DNA from: Pyramidobacter porci
GTDB lineage: Bacteria; Synergistota; Synergistia; Synergistales; Dethiosulfovibrionaceae
Assembly: GCF_009695745.1 (NCBI RefSeq)
Contig: NZ_VUNH01000006.1
Location: forward strand, 62,001-126,000
Length of the DNA stretch: 64,000 nucleotides
Direction of reading: 5' to 3'
In this document: piece after piece, positions 9,093 through 17,399 of the stretch
Position numbering within the stretch: the stretch's first letter is position 1
How the letters are laid out: every line of letters starts with the position of its first letter
The notes under the pieces: model-generated
Database searches by the model: none
Told to the model about the DNA's origin: nothing
Seen by the model: only the letters and a program-made list of their open reading frames with translations
Made by a program: the position numbers and the translations under genes

Positions 9093-9165
9093 TTAAAAAT
9101 TAGTATTAGAATCCATGCCTGTTCCAATCACTGGCATGAGGATACTACCCTTTCTCCATCGTACA

Positions 9166-9540
9166 TGTCCCCATTATGGCCAACATGGAGATATCCCCCC
9201 TTGGATCTGGAGGCGTTTGAGCTGGGTTCAACGCTCGTTGAAGTAGAAAGCAAAATCCACTGGATTAGGTGTCCCGAGCATGGAGTCTCTGTCACTGCTG
9301 TCTCGTGGGCATATCCGGGGAGTCATCTCACCAAGGATTTTGACCTCACGATCGGTCGTTTTGCCGTTTATCTTCCCCGTGGTAACGTCTCGAAGTCCAT
9401 GCAGATTGACGGGCCGTTGGTAGCAGTGTCCACCGTATGCCCCATATCATTGAGCCGAAGCGTTCCAGACGTCTTGAGCACTTTATGAATCTCGGTATCG
9501 ATTCTTTCCACACTGTCGAATGAGCCATGGACATCTTGGA
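9166..9540 (+). mobile_element. ISL3-family transposase relic (frameshifted)
   Basis: Conceptual translation in shifting frames gives CPHYGQHGDIPP, then LDLEAFELG...KIHWIRCPEHGVSVTAVSWA...HLTKDFDLTIGRFAVYL, then MPHIIEPKRSRRLEHFMNLG, which follows the N-terminal zinc-binding and helix-turn-helix part of ISL3-type transposases. At least two frameshifts and a stop (TGA before AMDILDQV) break it, and the second zinc-site cysteine is Tyr. The DDE catalytic domain is absent, and I see no terminal inverted repeats. It is a dead remnant marking the right edge of the lower-GC block. Confidence 0.65.
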
Positions 9541-9562
9541 TCAGGTTTGAGGATTTTACTTC

Positions 9563-9793
9563 TTAATCACAAATTAGAAGGGCCTGGTCCTTATAAACAC
9601 TGAAATGAGGAGCGATTTTACCCCACCCTTCCTCCCTAAGATTCTGAAGATCACGAAAAATCTGCTCTATGATGTCGATTCGTTTGCCGGTCAGCGATAC
9701 AAAAACCTGCATGAACCCGAAACCAAGCAGGGAAATGAAGATCAGCAGCAAGTCAATGCCTCGCCGCCGCGTGTTGATATATGTTTTGATCAC
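9563..9793 (-). CDS. Small hypothetical membrane protein
   Basis: 76 codons from a GTG start preceded by AAAGGGGG; an upstream ATG at 9832 gives 89 residues but lacks a good ribosome site. One hydrophobic segment (LLLIFISLLGFGFMQVFVSL) lies between a basic N-terminus (KTYINTRRR) and a charged C-terminus, giving a probable single-pass topology. No family recognised. It sits between a transposase relic and yitT, so it could itself be a fragment of a larger lost gene. Confidence 0.35.
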   Translation of the reverse strand: MIKTYINTRRRGIDLLLIFISLLGFGFMQVFVSLTGKRIDIIEQIFRDLQNLREEGWGKIAPHFSVYKDQALLICD

Positions 9794-9931
9794 GTTAAAC
9801 CCCCTTTCATTTTGGGGGAAGATGCTGGCCATTAGAGTGTTGTCCTTTGTCTCTTGTATGCAAATAAATGTAACATAAAAGAGACAGCGGAGTCCTCAGG
9901 AACTTCACGGTCTCTTTTTGTTGATAAAATG

Positions 9932-10816
9932 TTATTCTTCCCACTTCTGGAACCCCTTGCCCAGCACTTCCGAGGCGACGGAGAGGCGCAGGAAGGCGTT
10001 GGGGTCGTGTTCTTTGAGGAACAGCTTGAGCTGGATCTCCTGGCGCGGAGCGAGCAGGGTGATCAGCACGTGACGGGGATCGGAGTTGAAGCCGCCGCGG
10101 GCGTCGAAAATCGTCACGCCGCGGTGCAGCGTGTAGACGATGTAATTGCGCACCAGCTCCGCTTCGCTGGTGATGATCATGGCTTCCTTGCGCGAGGAGA
10201 AGGCCCGCAGGTCTCCGTTCATGACCAGCGACGTGATGTAGGACAGCAGCAGTCCGTAGACGACGTTCTCGACCGACACGACCCAGAAAAACAGCAGGAT
10301 CACGGCGAAGTTCAGCAGCATCGAAATGTTGCCCAGCTCCACGCCCGTTTTGCGCCGCACCGCGACGCACACGATGTCGATGCCGCCGGTCGAACCGCCG
10401 CCGGAAAACACCGTCGCCAGCGCGATGCCGTGCAGCACGGCCGCGACGACGACCAGCAGCATACGGTCGGCGATGACCGGCGCGGGGAAGCGCGCGAAAA
10501 ATTCCATGCCCAGCGACATCAGGACGGTGGAGTAGAGCGTCCAGTAGAAAAAGCGCTTGGGAAGCATCTTATAAGCGAAAAGGAAAAGCGCGAAGTTGAA
10601 CACGGCGTTGCTGAGCCCCAGAGGAATGCCGCTGAGGTAGTTGAGGAACAGGCAGACGCCCATGACGCCCGTGTTGGGCAGCATCGCCGGCTTGATGAAA
10701 AAGACGGTGCCGACGCAGTAAAGCAGGGTGCCGACGGTGGTGACGAAAAAAGTCCGCAGTTCCTCTTTCAGCGCTTCGGGCGTGACGCGCAGACGCGCTG
10801 CGATGTTTTCAAGCAT
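9932..10816 (-). CDS. YitT family membrane protein (DUF161/DUF2179)
   Basis: 294-residue integral membrane protein. Residues about 30-205 hold five to six transmembrane segments with the YitT signature NTGVMGVCLFLNYLSGIPLG and FSGGGSTGGIDIVCVAVRR. Residues about 215-285 form the cytoplasmic DUF2179 domain (RGVTIFDARGGFNSDPRHVL, then EHDPNAFLRLSVASEVLGKGF). Function of the family is not established. The start has GTAAGGAG upstream. Apparently monocistronic; a TTTATCA-TACC-TGATAAA palindrome lies about 50 bases upstream. Confidence 0.9.
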   Translation of the reverse strand: MLENIAARLRVTPEALKEELRTFFVTTVGTLLYCVGTVFFIKPAMLPNTGVMGVCLFLNYLSGIPLGLSNAVFNFALFLFAYKMLPKRFFYWTLYSTVLMSLGMEFFARFPAPVIADRMLLVVVAAVLHGIALATVFSGGGSTGGIDIVCVAVRRKTGVELGNISMLLNFAVILLFFWVVSVENVVYGLLLSYITSLVMNGDLRAFSSRKEAMIITSEAELVRNYIVYTLHRGVTIFDARGGFNSDPRHVLITLLAPRQEIQLKLFLKEHDPNAFLRLSVASEVLGKGFQKWEE

Positions 10817-10862
10817 GGATTGATCCGCTCCTTACCATGATGTTCATTGTACCGCGATCCTG

Positions 10863-10880
10863 TTTATCATACCTGATAAA
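10863..10880. promoter_or_regulatory. Perfect palindrome TTTATCA-TACC-TGATAAA upstream of yitT
   Basis: 7-base arms with a 4-base centre in the yitT upstream region, in a position suited to an operator. No cognate regulator is identifiable. Confidence 0.3.
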
Positions 10881-10971
10881 ACCTCAAAAGAGAATTCCCA
10901 GCGTCGGAAAGCCGAGCGAGACATATAGTTTCCTTACGGAACAAACGGCCGTTCCCGACGAAAAGTACGAA

Positions 10972-11001
10972 AAAGCCCCGCCGTGCAGACGGCAGGGCTT
11001 T
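10972..11001 (-). terminator. Terminator of the tRNA transcript
   Basis: On the minus strand AAAGCCCTGCCGT pairs with ACGGCGGGGCTTT, followed by further T residues, ten bases after the CCA end of tRNA-Gly. Confidence 0.75.
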
Positions 11002-11010
11002 CATTCTTCA

Positions 11011-11085
11011 TGGAGCGGAAGACGGGATTTGAACCCGCGACCCCAACCTTGGCAAGGTTGTGCTCTACCCCTGAGCTACTTCCGC
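11011..11085 (-). tRNA. tRNA-Gly (anticodon GCC)
   Basis: 75 bases including encoded CCA. Acceptor GCGGAAG pairs with CTTCCGC, the D-arm reads AGCTCAGGGGTAGAGC, the anticodon arm carries GCC in ACCTTGCCAAGGT, and the T-arm is GCGGGTTCAAATCCCGT. Nine bases after tRNA-Asp in the same transcript. Confidence 0.95.
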
Positions 11086-11093
11086 GTGGAGAA

Positions 11094-11170
11094 TGGCGGG
11101 GCTGAAGAGACTCGAACTCTCGACCTCCGGCGTGACAGGCCGGCGCTCTAACCGACTGAGCTACAACCCC
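11094..11170 (-). tRNA. tRNA-Asp (anticodon GTC)
   Basis: 77 bases including encoded CCA. Acceptor GGGGTTG with CAGCCCC (one wobble), D-arm AGCTCAGTCGGTTAGAGC, anticodon loop CTGTCAC, T-arm GAGAGTTCGAGTCTCTT. First gene of the two-tRNA transcript. Confidence 0.95.
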
Positions 11171-11189
11171 ATCCACGAACGCGACACGT

Positions 11190-11218
11190 AATATACCAAA
11201 CTTGGATTCCTTTGTCAA
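11190..11218 (-). promoter_or_regulatory. Strong sigma-70 promoter of the tRNA-Asp/tRNA-Gly operon
   Basis: On the minus strand TTGACA, exactly 17 bases, then TATATT, ending 20 bases before tRNA-Asp. The -35 is a consensus match. Confidence 0.8.
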
Positions 11219-11347
11219 AGGGCAATTTAAAGCTTCGATCTTTGTCAAGCGTTCTTCCTGTGACCGCACGCCTGAGTCTTATAGATTTTGTGATTGAGGC
11301 ATTTTAAACAGTGAAAGAACACTATATAATGAAAAACGCCGCACAGA

Positions 11348-11641
11348 ATGGCGCAGCCCACAAAGAGGCATGGATTGGGGATGGTCGCCGCGCGCCCCGA
11401 CGCCATCGGGCCGAGCGGCGGCAGCGGCGGTTGCCAGCCCCGCGTGGAGAAGCGCATCTTCCTCGCCGACCGCGCCGGGTGTCTGATCCCCGTCGGCAGT
11501 CAAACGCTGAAGGCGCAGACGCCGCACCGCGTTTTCTTTTTCCGGGACGAAAAATGCGCCGTCAGGCTTGCTGCCCCCGTCCGGCATCCCGCCGACGACG
11601 AAGCGGCCGAAAAGGAGCGCCTGAGACGGCAGCTGGTGTGA
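11348..11641 (+). CDS. Hypothetical protein (doubtful)
   Basis: 97-codon frame, or 86 if started at the ATG at 11381. The C-terminal two thirds (RIFLADRAGCLIPVGS, TPHRVFFFRDEKCAVRL, then a charged tail) read like protein, and a TATAAT at 11325-11330 points this way. No clear ribosome site and no family recognised. The opposite strand also has open frames, so coding is uncertain. If real, it would be the first gene before the DUF917 cluster. Confidence 0.3.
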   Translation: MAQPTKRHGLGMVAARPDAIGPSGGSGGCQPRVEKRIFLADRAGCLIPVGSQTLKAQTPHRVFFFRDEKCAVRLAAPVRHPADDEAAEKERLRRQLV

Positions 11642-11704
11642 TTTCGGACTGGCCGTCGTTCGTTTTCAAGAAAAAATCCGATTTTCGAGAACGGGGGAAA
11701 TCTC

Positions 11705-12559
11705 ATGAAAGTGCAGATTTCGTTGACTGTGGAGGCGGGCAAGCGTCTGATCGTCAAGGCGATCCTTTCGCTGCCCGCCGTTCGGAGAGCGCTGGCGGAA
11801 GGGCAGCTGCTCCTCAAGGGCGGCACGACCGTTTCGCTGCTCTCCGAGGCGGCGTGCGGCGTTCCGCTGAAAATCTGCGGCCGCATCGACCGCCGGGGCG
11901 CGGGGAGCTGCGCCGGAAGCTGCGCGGCCCCTCACAGCCTTTTGCTGCGCCGGGGCGTTCCCGTGCCGCTGGACGTCGGGATTTGGTCTTCCGGGAAATT
12001 GAAATTCTCGCCGGGCGACGTCTGCGTGATCGGCGCCAATCTCGTGGACCGTCACGGACGCGCGGCGATGCTGGCCGGAAGCCCTTTCGGAGGCGCGCTG
12101 CATTTCTTCACGGCGCTTCCCGCCGAAGGCGTGGAGACGATCGTCGCCGCCGGGTTCGAAAAATACGCGCCCTGTTCGCTGGACGACGCCATGGCCGTCG
12201 CGTCGCGCGCCGCCCCCGATCTGTCCATGGGCATGGCGGCAGGTCTGATTCCCATCCCCGGCCGCGTGATCAACGAAGCGGAAGCCTGCAGGATCCTCGG
12301 CGCCGCGGAAGCGCAGATCGTCGCGCGGGGCGGCATCCAGGGAGCGGAAGGCGGCTGCACGCTGCTGGCGAGCTTTGACGAACGCCCCCAAGGCGAGGCG
12401 TTCTTCAACGAAATTCTGGCGTTGGCCGGCACGGTTTTTCAAAAAAGCGCGGGCGACGCAAAGTCGCTGAAAAGCTGTCTTGACAACGCCTGCGGCCCGG
12501 CCGGCGCGGAGCACCGCGGCTGCTGGTACCGAAGCCGCCGCGGAGAACTTCCGGTCTAG
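11705..12559 (+). CDS. Hypothetical protein at head of the DUF917/DUF1177/AroM cluster
   Basis: 284 residues, good ribosome site (GGGGGAAA region) and codon use like its neighbours; no family recognised with confidence. The N-terminal half contains GQLLLKGGTTVSLLSEAACG (residues 33-52) and GDVCVIGANLVDRHGRAAML (about 102-121), a pattern of glycine loops after hydrophobic strands reminiscent of CoA-transferase or LUD-type folds, but this is only suggestive. A conserved-looking GLIPIPGRVINEAEA follows near 180. A run of cysteines (CGVPLKICG, CAGSCAAPH) at residues 51-78 is notable. No signal peptide. It ends 10 bases before the PucR gene, so they are probably cotranscribed. Confidence 0.75.
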   Translation: MKVQISLTVEAGKRLIVKAILSLPAVRRALAEGQLLLKGGTTVSLLSEAACGVPLKICGRIDRRGAGSCAGSCAAPHSLLLRRGVPVPLDVGIWSSGKLKFSPGDVCVIGANLVDRHGRAAMLAGSPFGGALHFFTALPAEGVETIVAAGFEKYAPCSLDDAMAVASRAAPDLSMGMAAGLIPIPGRVINEAEACRILGAAEAQIVARGGIQGAEGGCTLLASFDERPQGEAFFNEILALAGTVFQKSAGDAKSLKSCLDNACGPAGAEHRGCWYRSRRGELPV

Positions 12560-12569
12560 GACGGACGCC

Positions 12570-13682
12570 ATGTTTACCGTTGCCGACATGCTCAGGCTGC
12601 CCGTTTTCGCCGGCCATGAGATCGCGGCGGGCAAAAACGGGACGGGGCGCCGCGTCCGTTTCGTCGATTTCATCGAGATCCCCGATCCTTCCGGCTGGTG
12701 CCGTCCCGACACGTTTTCCTTCACGACCGGCTATGCCTTCCGCAACAACCCCGAGCAGATCTGCCGCATCGTCCGCGTTCTGAGCGCAGGAAGAGCCGCC
12801 GGTCTGGGCGTCAAACTGGGCCGCTTTATCAGTTCGATCCCGCCGGAAGCGTTCCGCCTCGCCGACGCGCTGGATTTCCCATTGGTCATTCTGCCCAAGA
12901 GACTGGCCTACGCCGTCGTCTCGCGCGTCGTCATGCGGGAAATATTCCGCAGCGAGCGGAGCTGCCGCGACGACGGCGGGCCGCTCGGCCTTTTTCAGCT
13001 CGAGCAGGATCCCGTCGGTCTGCTCGAGGCGCTGAGACGGCAGGGTTGGGAAAGCTCCCGCAACGTGTGGAGCCTGCAGTGGGAAAAACTGCCGCCGCAA
13101 CGTCCGTCGCTGCCGCCGCAGCGCGCTTCCCAGTACAGCGCCAACGGCTCCCTGCGCATGCTTGTCGCCCAGCTGCCCGGCGAGCGGACAGAACACTTCG
13201 TCGAATTTTTGAAATGCCATCTGCCGCTCCAGCTGGAAGGCCAAAGCCTCGGGATCTCCGGCCCCGCGCCGCTGGAAAATATCGCCCGGAATTTCGCGGA
13301 AGCGAAAACGGCCCTGCAGCTTGGCGCGCAGCTCGGCTTCGACGAAGGCGTTTTCGTCTACTCGGAGCTGGAGCTTCTGGACCTTCTCAAAAAGAACCGG
13401 CCGCTGCCCGAACTTCGCGAAGCCGCCTCGCGTTGCCTGCGTCCTCTCTTCGACGAAGACGCGAAAAAGCATTCCAGCCTCGCGCAGACCCTTCGCGTCT
13501 GGTTCGCCTGCGACGGCTCCTCCGAAAAAGCCGCCCAGCGGCTCCACATCCACCGCAACACCCTGCTCTACCGCCACAAACGGATCATGGAACTCCTCCC
13601 GCTGAACCGATACGGCTCAACGATTTTCCGTCTGGCGTTGTTTCTGGAACACAAAAAAGACAGCGAAGAATGTCCATGCTGA
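12570..13682 (+). CDS. PucR family transcriptional regulator
   Basis: 370 residues. The N-terminal PucR sensor domain (residues about 1-115) opens with MFTVADMLRLPVFAGHEIAAG. A variable middle region includes NIARNFAEAKTALQLGAQLG near 240. The C-terminal HTH_30 domain ends the protein (SSEKAAQRLHIHRNTLLYRH, residues about 318-337). PucR-type regulators control purine, amino acid and polyamine catabolism. The frame is open further upstream, but the ATG at 12570 starts the domain and follows the previous gene by 10 bases. Likely controls the adjacent OPT/racemase/DUF917/DUF1177/AroM genes, whose upstream region carries AT-rich inverted repeats. Confidence 0.87.
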   Translation: MFTVADMLRLPVFAGHEIAAGKNGTGRRVRFVDFIEIPDPSGWCRPDTFSFTTGYAFRNNPEQICRIVRVLSAGRAAGLGVKLGRFISSIPPEAFRLADALDFPLVILPKRLAYAVVSRVVMREIFRSERSCRDDGGPLGLFQLEQDPVGLLEALRRQGWESSRNVWSLQWEKLPPQRPSLPPQRASQYSANGSLRMLVAQLPGERTEHFVEFLKCHLPLQLEGQSLGISGPAPLENIARNFAEAKTALQLGAQLGFDEGVFVYSELELLDLLKKNRPLPELREAASRCLRPLFDEDAKKHSSLAQTLRVWFACDGSSEKAAQRLHIHRNTLLYRHKRIMELLPLNRYGSTIFRLALFLEHKKDSEECPC

Positions 13683-13733
13683 AAGCCGCCAAAGGAACGC
13701 GTCGTCGCGCGACGCTTTCCCCGGCGGCTTTTT
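13682..13733 (+). terminator. Terminator after the PucR gene
   Basis: AAAGCCGCC pairs with GGCGGCTTT and continues in T residues, with an inner GCGTC/GACGC stem. It overlaps the stop codon of the PucR gene and separates it from the transporter operon. Confidence 0.7.
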
Positions 13734-13770
13734 ATTGTGCATCGGCACAACTAAATACTGTGTTTTTATG

Positions 13771-13839
13771 CAATAATATATTTATTGTATTATTTCGAAT
13801 GATAAAATTAAATACAATCTCGAACGGGAACTTTATAAT
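13771..13839 (+). promoter_or_regulatory. AT-rich control region of the OPT operon with two inverted repeats
   Basis: An AT-rich block in otherwise GC-rich DNA. It holds CAATAA-N5-TTATTG (13771-13787) and ATTGTATT (13784-13791) with AATACAAT (13811-13818), then a TATAAT at 13834-13839, 74 bases before the transporter start. Candidate PucR binding sites by position. Confidence 0.45.
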
Positions 13840-13912
13840 CAGAGAATTTATTTATAGTGATTCCTTTCGAGAAATTTTCATGATTTCCAACGAAGATCAG
13901 GAGGTCAGTCAC

Positions 13913-15544
13913 ATGCCAGAAGAGAAGAGAATTCCGCACGTCAAGGCTTTCGAAGGGCAAACGTTCGTCATCAGCGTCATGGTTTCCGTCTTTTCGGCGG
14001 TCATCTGTATGCAGATCATCTCCCGCATCGGCACGACGCCGAACACCTCCGTCATCGGCGCGCTGTTCGCCATGGCGCTCGCCAGGATCCCCTTCGCCAG
14101 TCTGGGGCGGTTCCGCAGCCTGGACCGCCAGAATCTGGTGCAGACGATGGCCTCGGCCGCCGGATTCGGCGCGGCGAACTGCTGTCTGCTTGCCGTGGGG
14201 ATCATCTACGTTTTCGGCGATTCTTCCCTGATTCTGCCGATGCTCGTCGGCTCCGGCATGGCGACGCTGATCGGCATGCATTTGGTCTATTCGTTGTTCG
14301 ATTCGGAAATGTTCCCCGCCCGGGAATCGTGGGCGCCTGGCATCGCCACCGCAGAGGCGCTGATCGCCGGGGACGAGGGCGGCAAAAAAGGGCGCACGCT
14401 TCTAAGCGGCATCGTTCTGGGCGCGCTCGGCGCCGGATGCCGGATCAAGCCGTTCCTCGCCGGCGGCATCCCGATGGCCGGCGTGGGCATCGCGTTTATC
14501 GCCAACCCGTGGGCCATGTCGGCGCTGGCGGCGGGTCTTCTGATCCGCGGCTACTATCCGAGCCTTGTCCCGTGGCTCGGTTCTCTTGGGCTGACGAATC
14601 TCCCGGCGGATCTCGGGAAAACGTACATCCCGCACGGCTTCATGATCGGCGCCGGGTTGATCTCGCTGGTCCAGGCGCTCGTCATGATCTTCAAAAAATC
14701 CGTCCGCGAGTTTTCGTCCGAAAGCGCGCCTACGGTGACTCACGCAGCGGCGAAAAAGGCCATCGCCGCCCATATTGGATATTTTGCCGCCGCGGCCGTC
14801 GTTCTGGCGTTCATCACCGGCTTTATGACGTCCATGGCAACGCCTCGGCTGCTTCTTTGGATTTTCTGGTGCACGTTCTCGTCCATCGCGGCGGCGATCC
14901 TGGTCGGGCTGTGCGCCATGTTCTCCGGCTGGTTCCCGGGTTTTGCCGTGACGGTGATTTTCGTCAGCCTCGGCCTGTTCATGGACTTTCCGCCGGCGGC
15001 GCTGGCGGTGCTGGCCGGTTTTGTCTCCAGCACGGGGCCGTGCTTCGCCGACATGGGCTATGACCTGAAGACGGGCTGGATCATCAGGGGCAGCGGCAAA
15101 AACCGCGAATACGAACTGGACGGGCGCTGTCAGCAGATGTTCTCCGAGCTCTTCGGCGGCCTGATCGCCGCCGTGGTCGTCGGACTTTTGATGAGGATGC
15201 ACTTCAATCTCAATCTGCTCCCGCCCGTCAGCCGGGTCTTCGCGGCCACAGTCCAGGCGGGCTCCGATTATGCGATCCTGCTTGAAATGCTGTGCTGGGC
15301 CGTCCCCGGCGCGCTCCTGCAGGTCGTCGGCGGGTCGAAAAAGGCGCTGGGGATCCTCTGCGCCACGGGGCTGCTGATACGCAACCCCATCTACGGCGTC
15401 GGTCTGGTGGTCGCTCTGATTCTGCGGGCGCTCTTCATCAAAAACCACGAAGAAGCGATGCAGCTTTACGGCGCGGGCTTCGTGGCCGGCGACGGGCTTT
15501 TCGGCTTCTTCAACGCTATCGGGCGTTCCTTCGGTTGGTGGTAA
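13913..15544 (+). CDS. OPT family (oligopeptide transporter superfamily) membrane protein
   Basis: 543-residue permease with about 13-15 hydrophobic segments. The OPT signature is visible at ESWAPGIATAEALIAGDEGG (residues about 141-160), matching the family's conserved PxGxATAE motif. Bacterial members take up peptides or modified amino acids. The start at 13913 follows GGAGG; a longer open frame upstream has no ribosome site. Residues about 380-405 (DLKTGWIIRGSGKNREYELD) form a hydrophilic loop. First gene of a five-gene run (OPT, racemase family, DUF917, DUF1177, AroM) with gaps of 12-67 bases, so it probably supplies the substrate of that pathway. Confidence 0.85.
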   Translation: MPEEKRIPHVKAFEGQTFVISVMVSVFSAVICMQIISRIGTTPNTSVIGALFAMALARIPFASLGRFRSLDRQNLVQTMASAAGFGAANCCLLAVGIIYVFGDSSLILPMLVGSGMATLIGMHLVYSLFDSEMFPARESWAPGIATAEALIAGDEGGKKGRTLLSGIVLGALGAGCRIKPFLAGGIPMAGVGIAFIANPWAMSALAAGLLIRGYYPSLVPWLGSLGLTNLPADLGKTYIPHGFMIGAGLISLVQALVMIFKKSVREFSSESAPTVTHAAAKKAIAAHIGYFAAAAVVLAFITGFMTSMATPRLLLWIFWCTFSSIAAAILVGLCAMFSGWFPGFAVTVIFVSLGLFMDFPPAALAVLAGFVSSTGPCFADMGYDLKTGWIIRGSGKNREYELDGRCQQMFSELFGGLIAAVVVGLLMRMHFNLNLLPPVSRVFAATVQAGSDYAILLEMLCWAVPGALLQVVGGSKKALGILCATGLLIRNPIYGVGLVVALILRALFIKNHEEAMQLYGAGFVAGDGLFGFFNAIGRSFGWW

Positions 15545-15588
15545 GCGCATTCCATCTTCGCGCCGCCGTGAAAGGATGTGAAAATTCG

Positions 15589-16239
15589 ATGTCGGAAAAG
15601 AAAAAAATCGGTCTGATCCGCGTCCTGACGACGCAGGATCAGGAACTGCTCCAGCTTCACGGGCGTATGATCGAATCGTGTTTTCCCAGCCTGTCCGTCG
15701 AATCGCGGTGCATCGCCGATCAGGATGAAGGGATCCATGACGAGGCAAGTCATGCGAAGGCGCTGCCCAAGGTGCTGGCGCTGGGGCGCGTTTTCGCGGA
15801 CGAAAACGTCGACGCCGTCTATATCAGCTGCGCCGGCGATCCCGGCGTCAGGATCCTGCAGCGGGAACTCGCCGTTCCGGTCATCGGCGCCGGCACGGCG
15901 ACGGCGCACGCGGCCGGCGCTTACGGGGTTCCCGTAGGGGTATTGGGGATCACGGACGACGTGCCGGAAGAGATCGCAAAAGTTTTAGGAGAACGGATCG
16001 TCGGCTCTCTGCGCCCGCCGCAGCTCCATACGACGCTGGATCTGTTCCGCCCCGACGCGATGGACGCGCTCGCGGAAGCCGGCCGTGCGCTGAAAAGCAA
16101 AGGCGCCAAGCTGCTTCTTCTGGCCTGCACAGGGTTGGCGACGATCAACGCCGCTCCGGAGCTGCGCCGCCGCGTCGGACTGCCGGTGCTGGATCCGCTG
16201 CGCTGCGCGGCCGCCTGCCTGTGGTCGGCTTTGTGTTGA
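15589..16239 (+). CDS. Aspartate/glutamate/hydantoin racemase family protein
   Basis: 216-residue cofactor-independent racemase-fold protein. The two catalytic-type cysteines are present: Cys81 in VYISCAGDPGV and Cys180 in LLLACTGLATI. The N-terminus (IGLIRVLTTQDQELLQLHGR) resembles hydantoin or Asp/Glu racemases. Length is slightly short but complete for the family. It lies between the OPT transporter and DUF917, the latter often found beside hydantoin metabolism genes, so racemisation of a hydantoin or amino acid derivative is plausible. Substrate not determinable. Confidence 0.85.
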   Translation: MSEKKKIGLIRVLTTQDQELLQLHGRMIESCFPSLSVESRCIADQDEGIHDEASHAKALPKVLALGRVFADENVDAVYISCAGDPGVRILQRELAVPVIGAGTATAHAAGAYGVPVGVLGITDDVPEEIAKVLGERIVGSLRPPQLHTTLDLFRPDAMDALAEAGRALKSKGAKLLLLACTGLATINAAPELRRRVGLPVLDPLRCAAACLWSALC

Positions 16240-16252
16240 AGGAGGCGCTTGC

Positions 16253-17332
16253 ATGTCTCGGTTGAAACTGACTCAGGAACACGTGGAAGCCGCGCTGCTG
16301 GGCGGCTGTTTTCTCGGCGGGGGCGGCGGCGGTTCAATGGCCAAGGGACGCGCGCTCGGCGAAGCCGCGCTTGCGGCCGGCCCGCTCGAGCTCGTCTCTC
16401 TGGACGAAATCGATCCCGAAGCGATCGTCGTCACCTGCTCGGCCGTCGGCGCTCCGGCCGCCAAGGAAGCGCTGGCCACGCCCGAAGCGGCCGTGCGCGT
16501 TATCGAACTTCTGGCAAAGCTGGACGCCCCGCCTCCGGCGGGGCTGATCACCAACGAAAACGGCGGCGGCTCGACGTTCAACGGTTGGCTGCCGGCGGCC
16601 ATGAGCGGGCTGCCGCTGATCGACGCGCCGTGCAACGGGCGCGCGCATCCCACCGGTGCCATGGGATCCATGGCGCTGCACCGCGACAATCGTTACGTCT
16701 CGAAACAGACCGCCGCGGGAGGCAATCCCGAAACGGGGCGTTACCTCGAAGCGGCTTTCAGCGGCCCCATGGAGTCCGTAGCGGCGCTCGTGCGGCAATG
16801 CGCCGTTCAGGCCGGCGGACTGGTCGCGGTCGCCCGCAACCCGGTCAAAGCCCATTATTTGAAAGAACATGCCGCGCCGGGAGCCGTAACGCTGGCCATC
16901 GAGACGGGGACGAAGATGCTTGAAGCCCGTTCCCGCGGAGCCGAAGCCGCCGTTCGGGCCGCGGTCGATTTTCTCGGCGGCCGCGTTGTCACGGCGGGCA
17001 CGGTGGATACCATCGACCTGACAACCGAAGGCGGCTTCGATCACGGCGTCGTTTCCGCAGGCGGGTGTGAACTGACGTTCTGGAACGAGTTCATGACGCT
17101 GGACCGCGGCGGCGAACGGCTGGGGACTTTCCCCGATCTGATCATGACCACGGACGCAGAAACCGGACTTCCCATCACCACGGCGGAGCTCGCAAAGGGG
17201 CGGCGCGTTTTCGTGACACTGATCCCTGCGGACAAGATCCCTCTTGGTGCAGGCATGTCCTGCCGGGAACTTTTGGAACCTATCGAGAAGGTCGTCGGCA
17301 GGGCCGTGTTGCCCTACATCACGCTGAAGTAG
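16253..17332 (+). CDS. DUF917 domain-containing protein
   Basis: 359-residue protein of the DUF917 family, whose biochemical role is not established and whose members often accompany hydantoinase-type genes. The N-terminus has the characteristic glycine run GGCFLGGGGGGSMAKG (residues 14-29). Further conserved-looking segments are LITNENGGGSTFNGWLPAA near 98 and the ANDs-like MGSMALHRDNRY near 138. The C-terminal region (DLIMTTDAETGLPITTAELA, residues 301-320) matches the family end. A strong ribosome site (GGAGG) precedes the start, 13 bases after the racemase gene. Confidence 0.88.
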   Translation: MSRLKLTQEHVEAALLGGCFLGGGGGGSMAKGRALGEAALAAGPLELVSLDEIDPEAIVVTCSAVGAPAAKEALATPEAAVRVIELLAKLDAPPPAGLITNENGGGSTFNGWLPAAMSGLPLIDAPCNGRAHPTGAMGSMALHRDNRYVSKQTAAGGNPETGRYLEAAFSGPMESVAALVRQCAVQAGGLVAVARNPVKAHYLKEHAAPGAVTLAIETGTKMLEARSRGAEAAVRAAVDFLGGRVVTAGTVDTIDLTTEGGFDHGVVSAGGCELTFWNEFMTLDRGGERLGTFPDLIMTTDAETGLPITTAELAKGRRVFVTLIPADKIPLGAGMSCRELLEPIEKVVGRAVLPYITLK

Positions 17333-17399
17333 CGCGATCGCCGCGTTCCCAATTGTCGAAGATCAAAAATGGACGCAAAAAATCGAGGAGGTACCGCAC

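Noticed and set aside
9923-11170. tRNA-Asp/tRNA-Gly pair as an integration site
   Set aside because: No integrase and no repeated tRNA 3' end were found nearby; both tRNAs are intact with their own promoter and terminator.
12405-13577. Long minus-strand frames (about 390 codons) opposite PucR
   Set aside because: Shadow of a GC-rich gene: no family resemblance, Arg/Gly/Ala-rich composition, and the plus strand encodes clear PucR domains.
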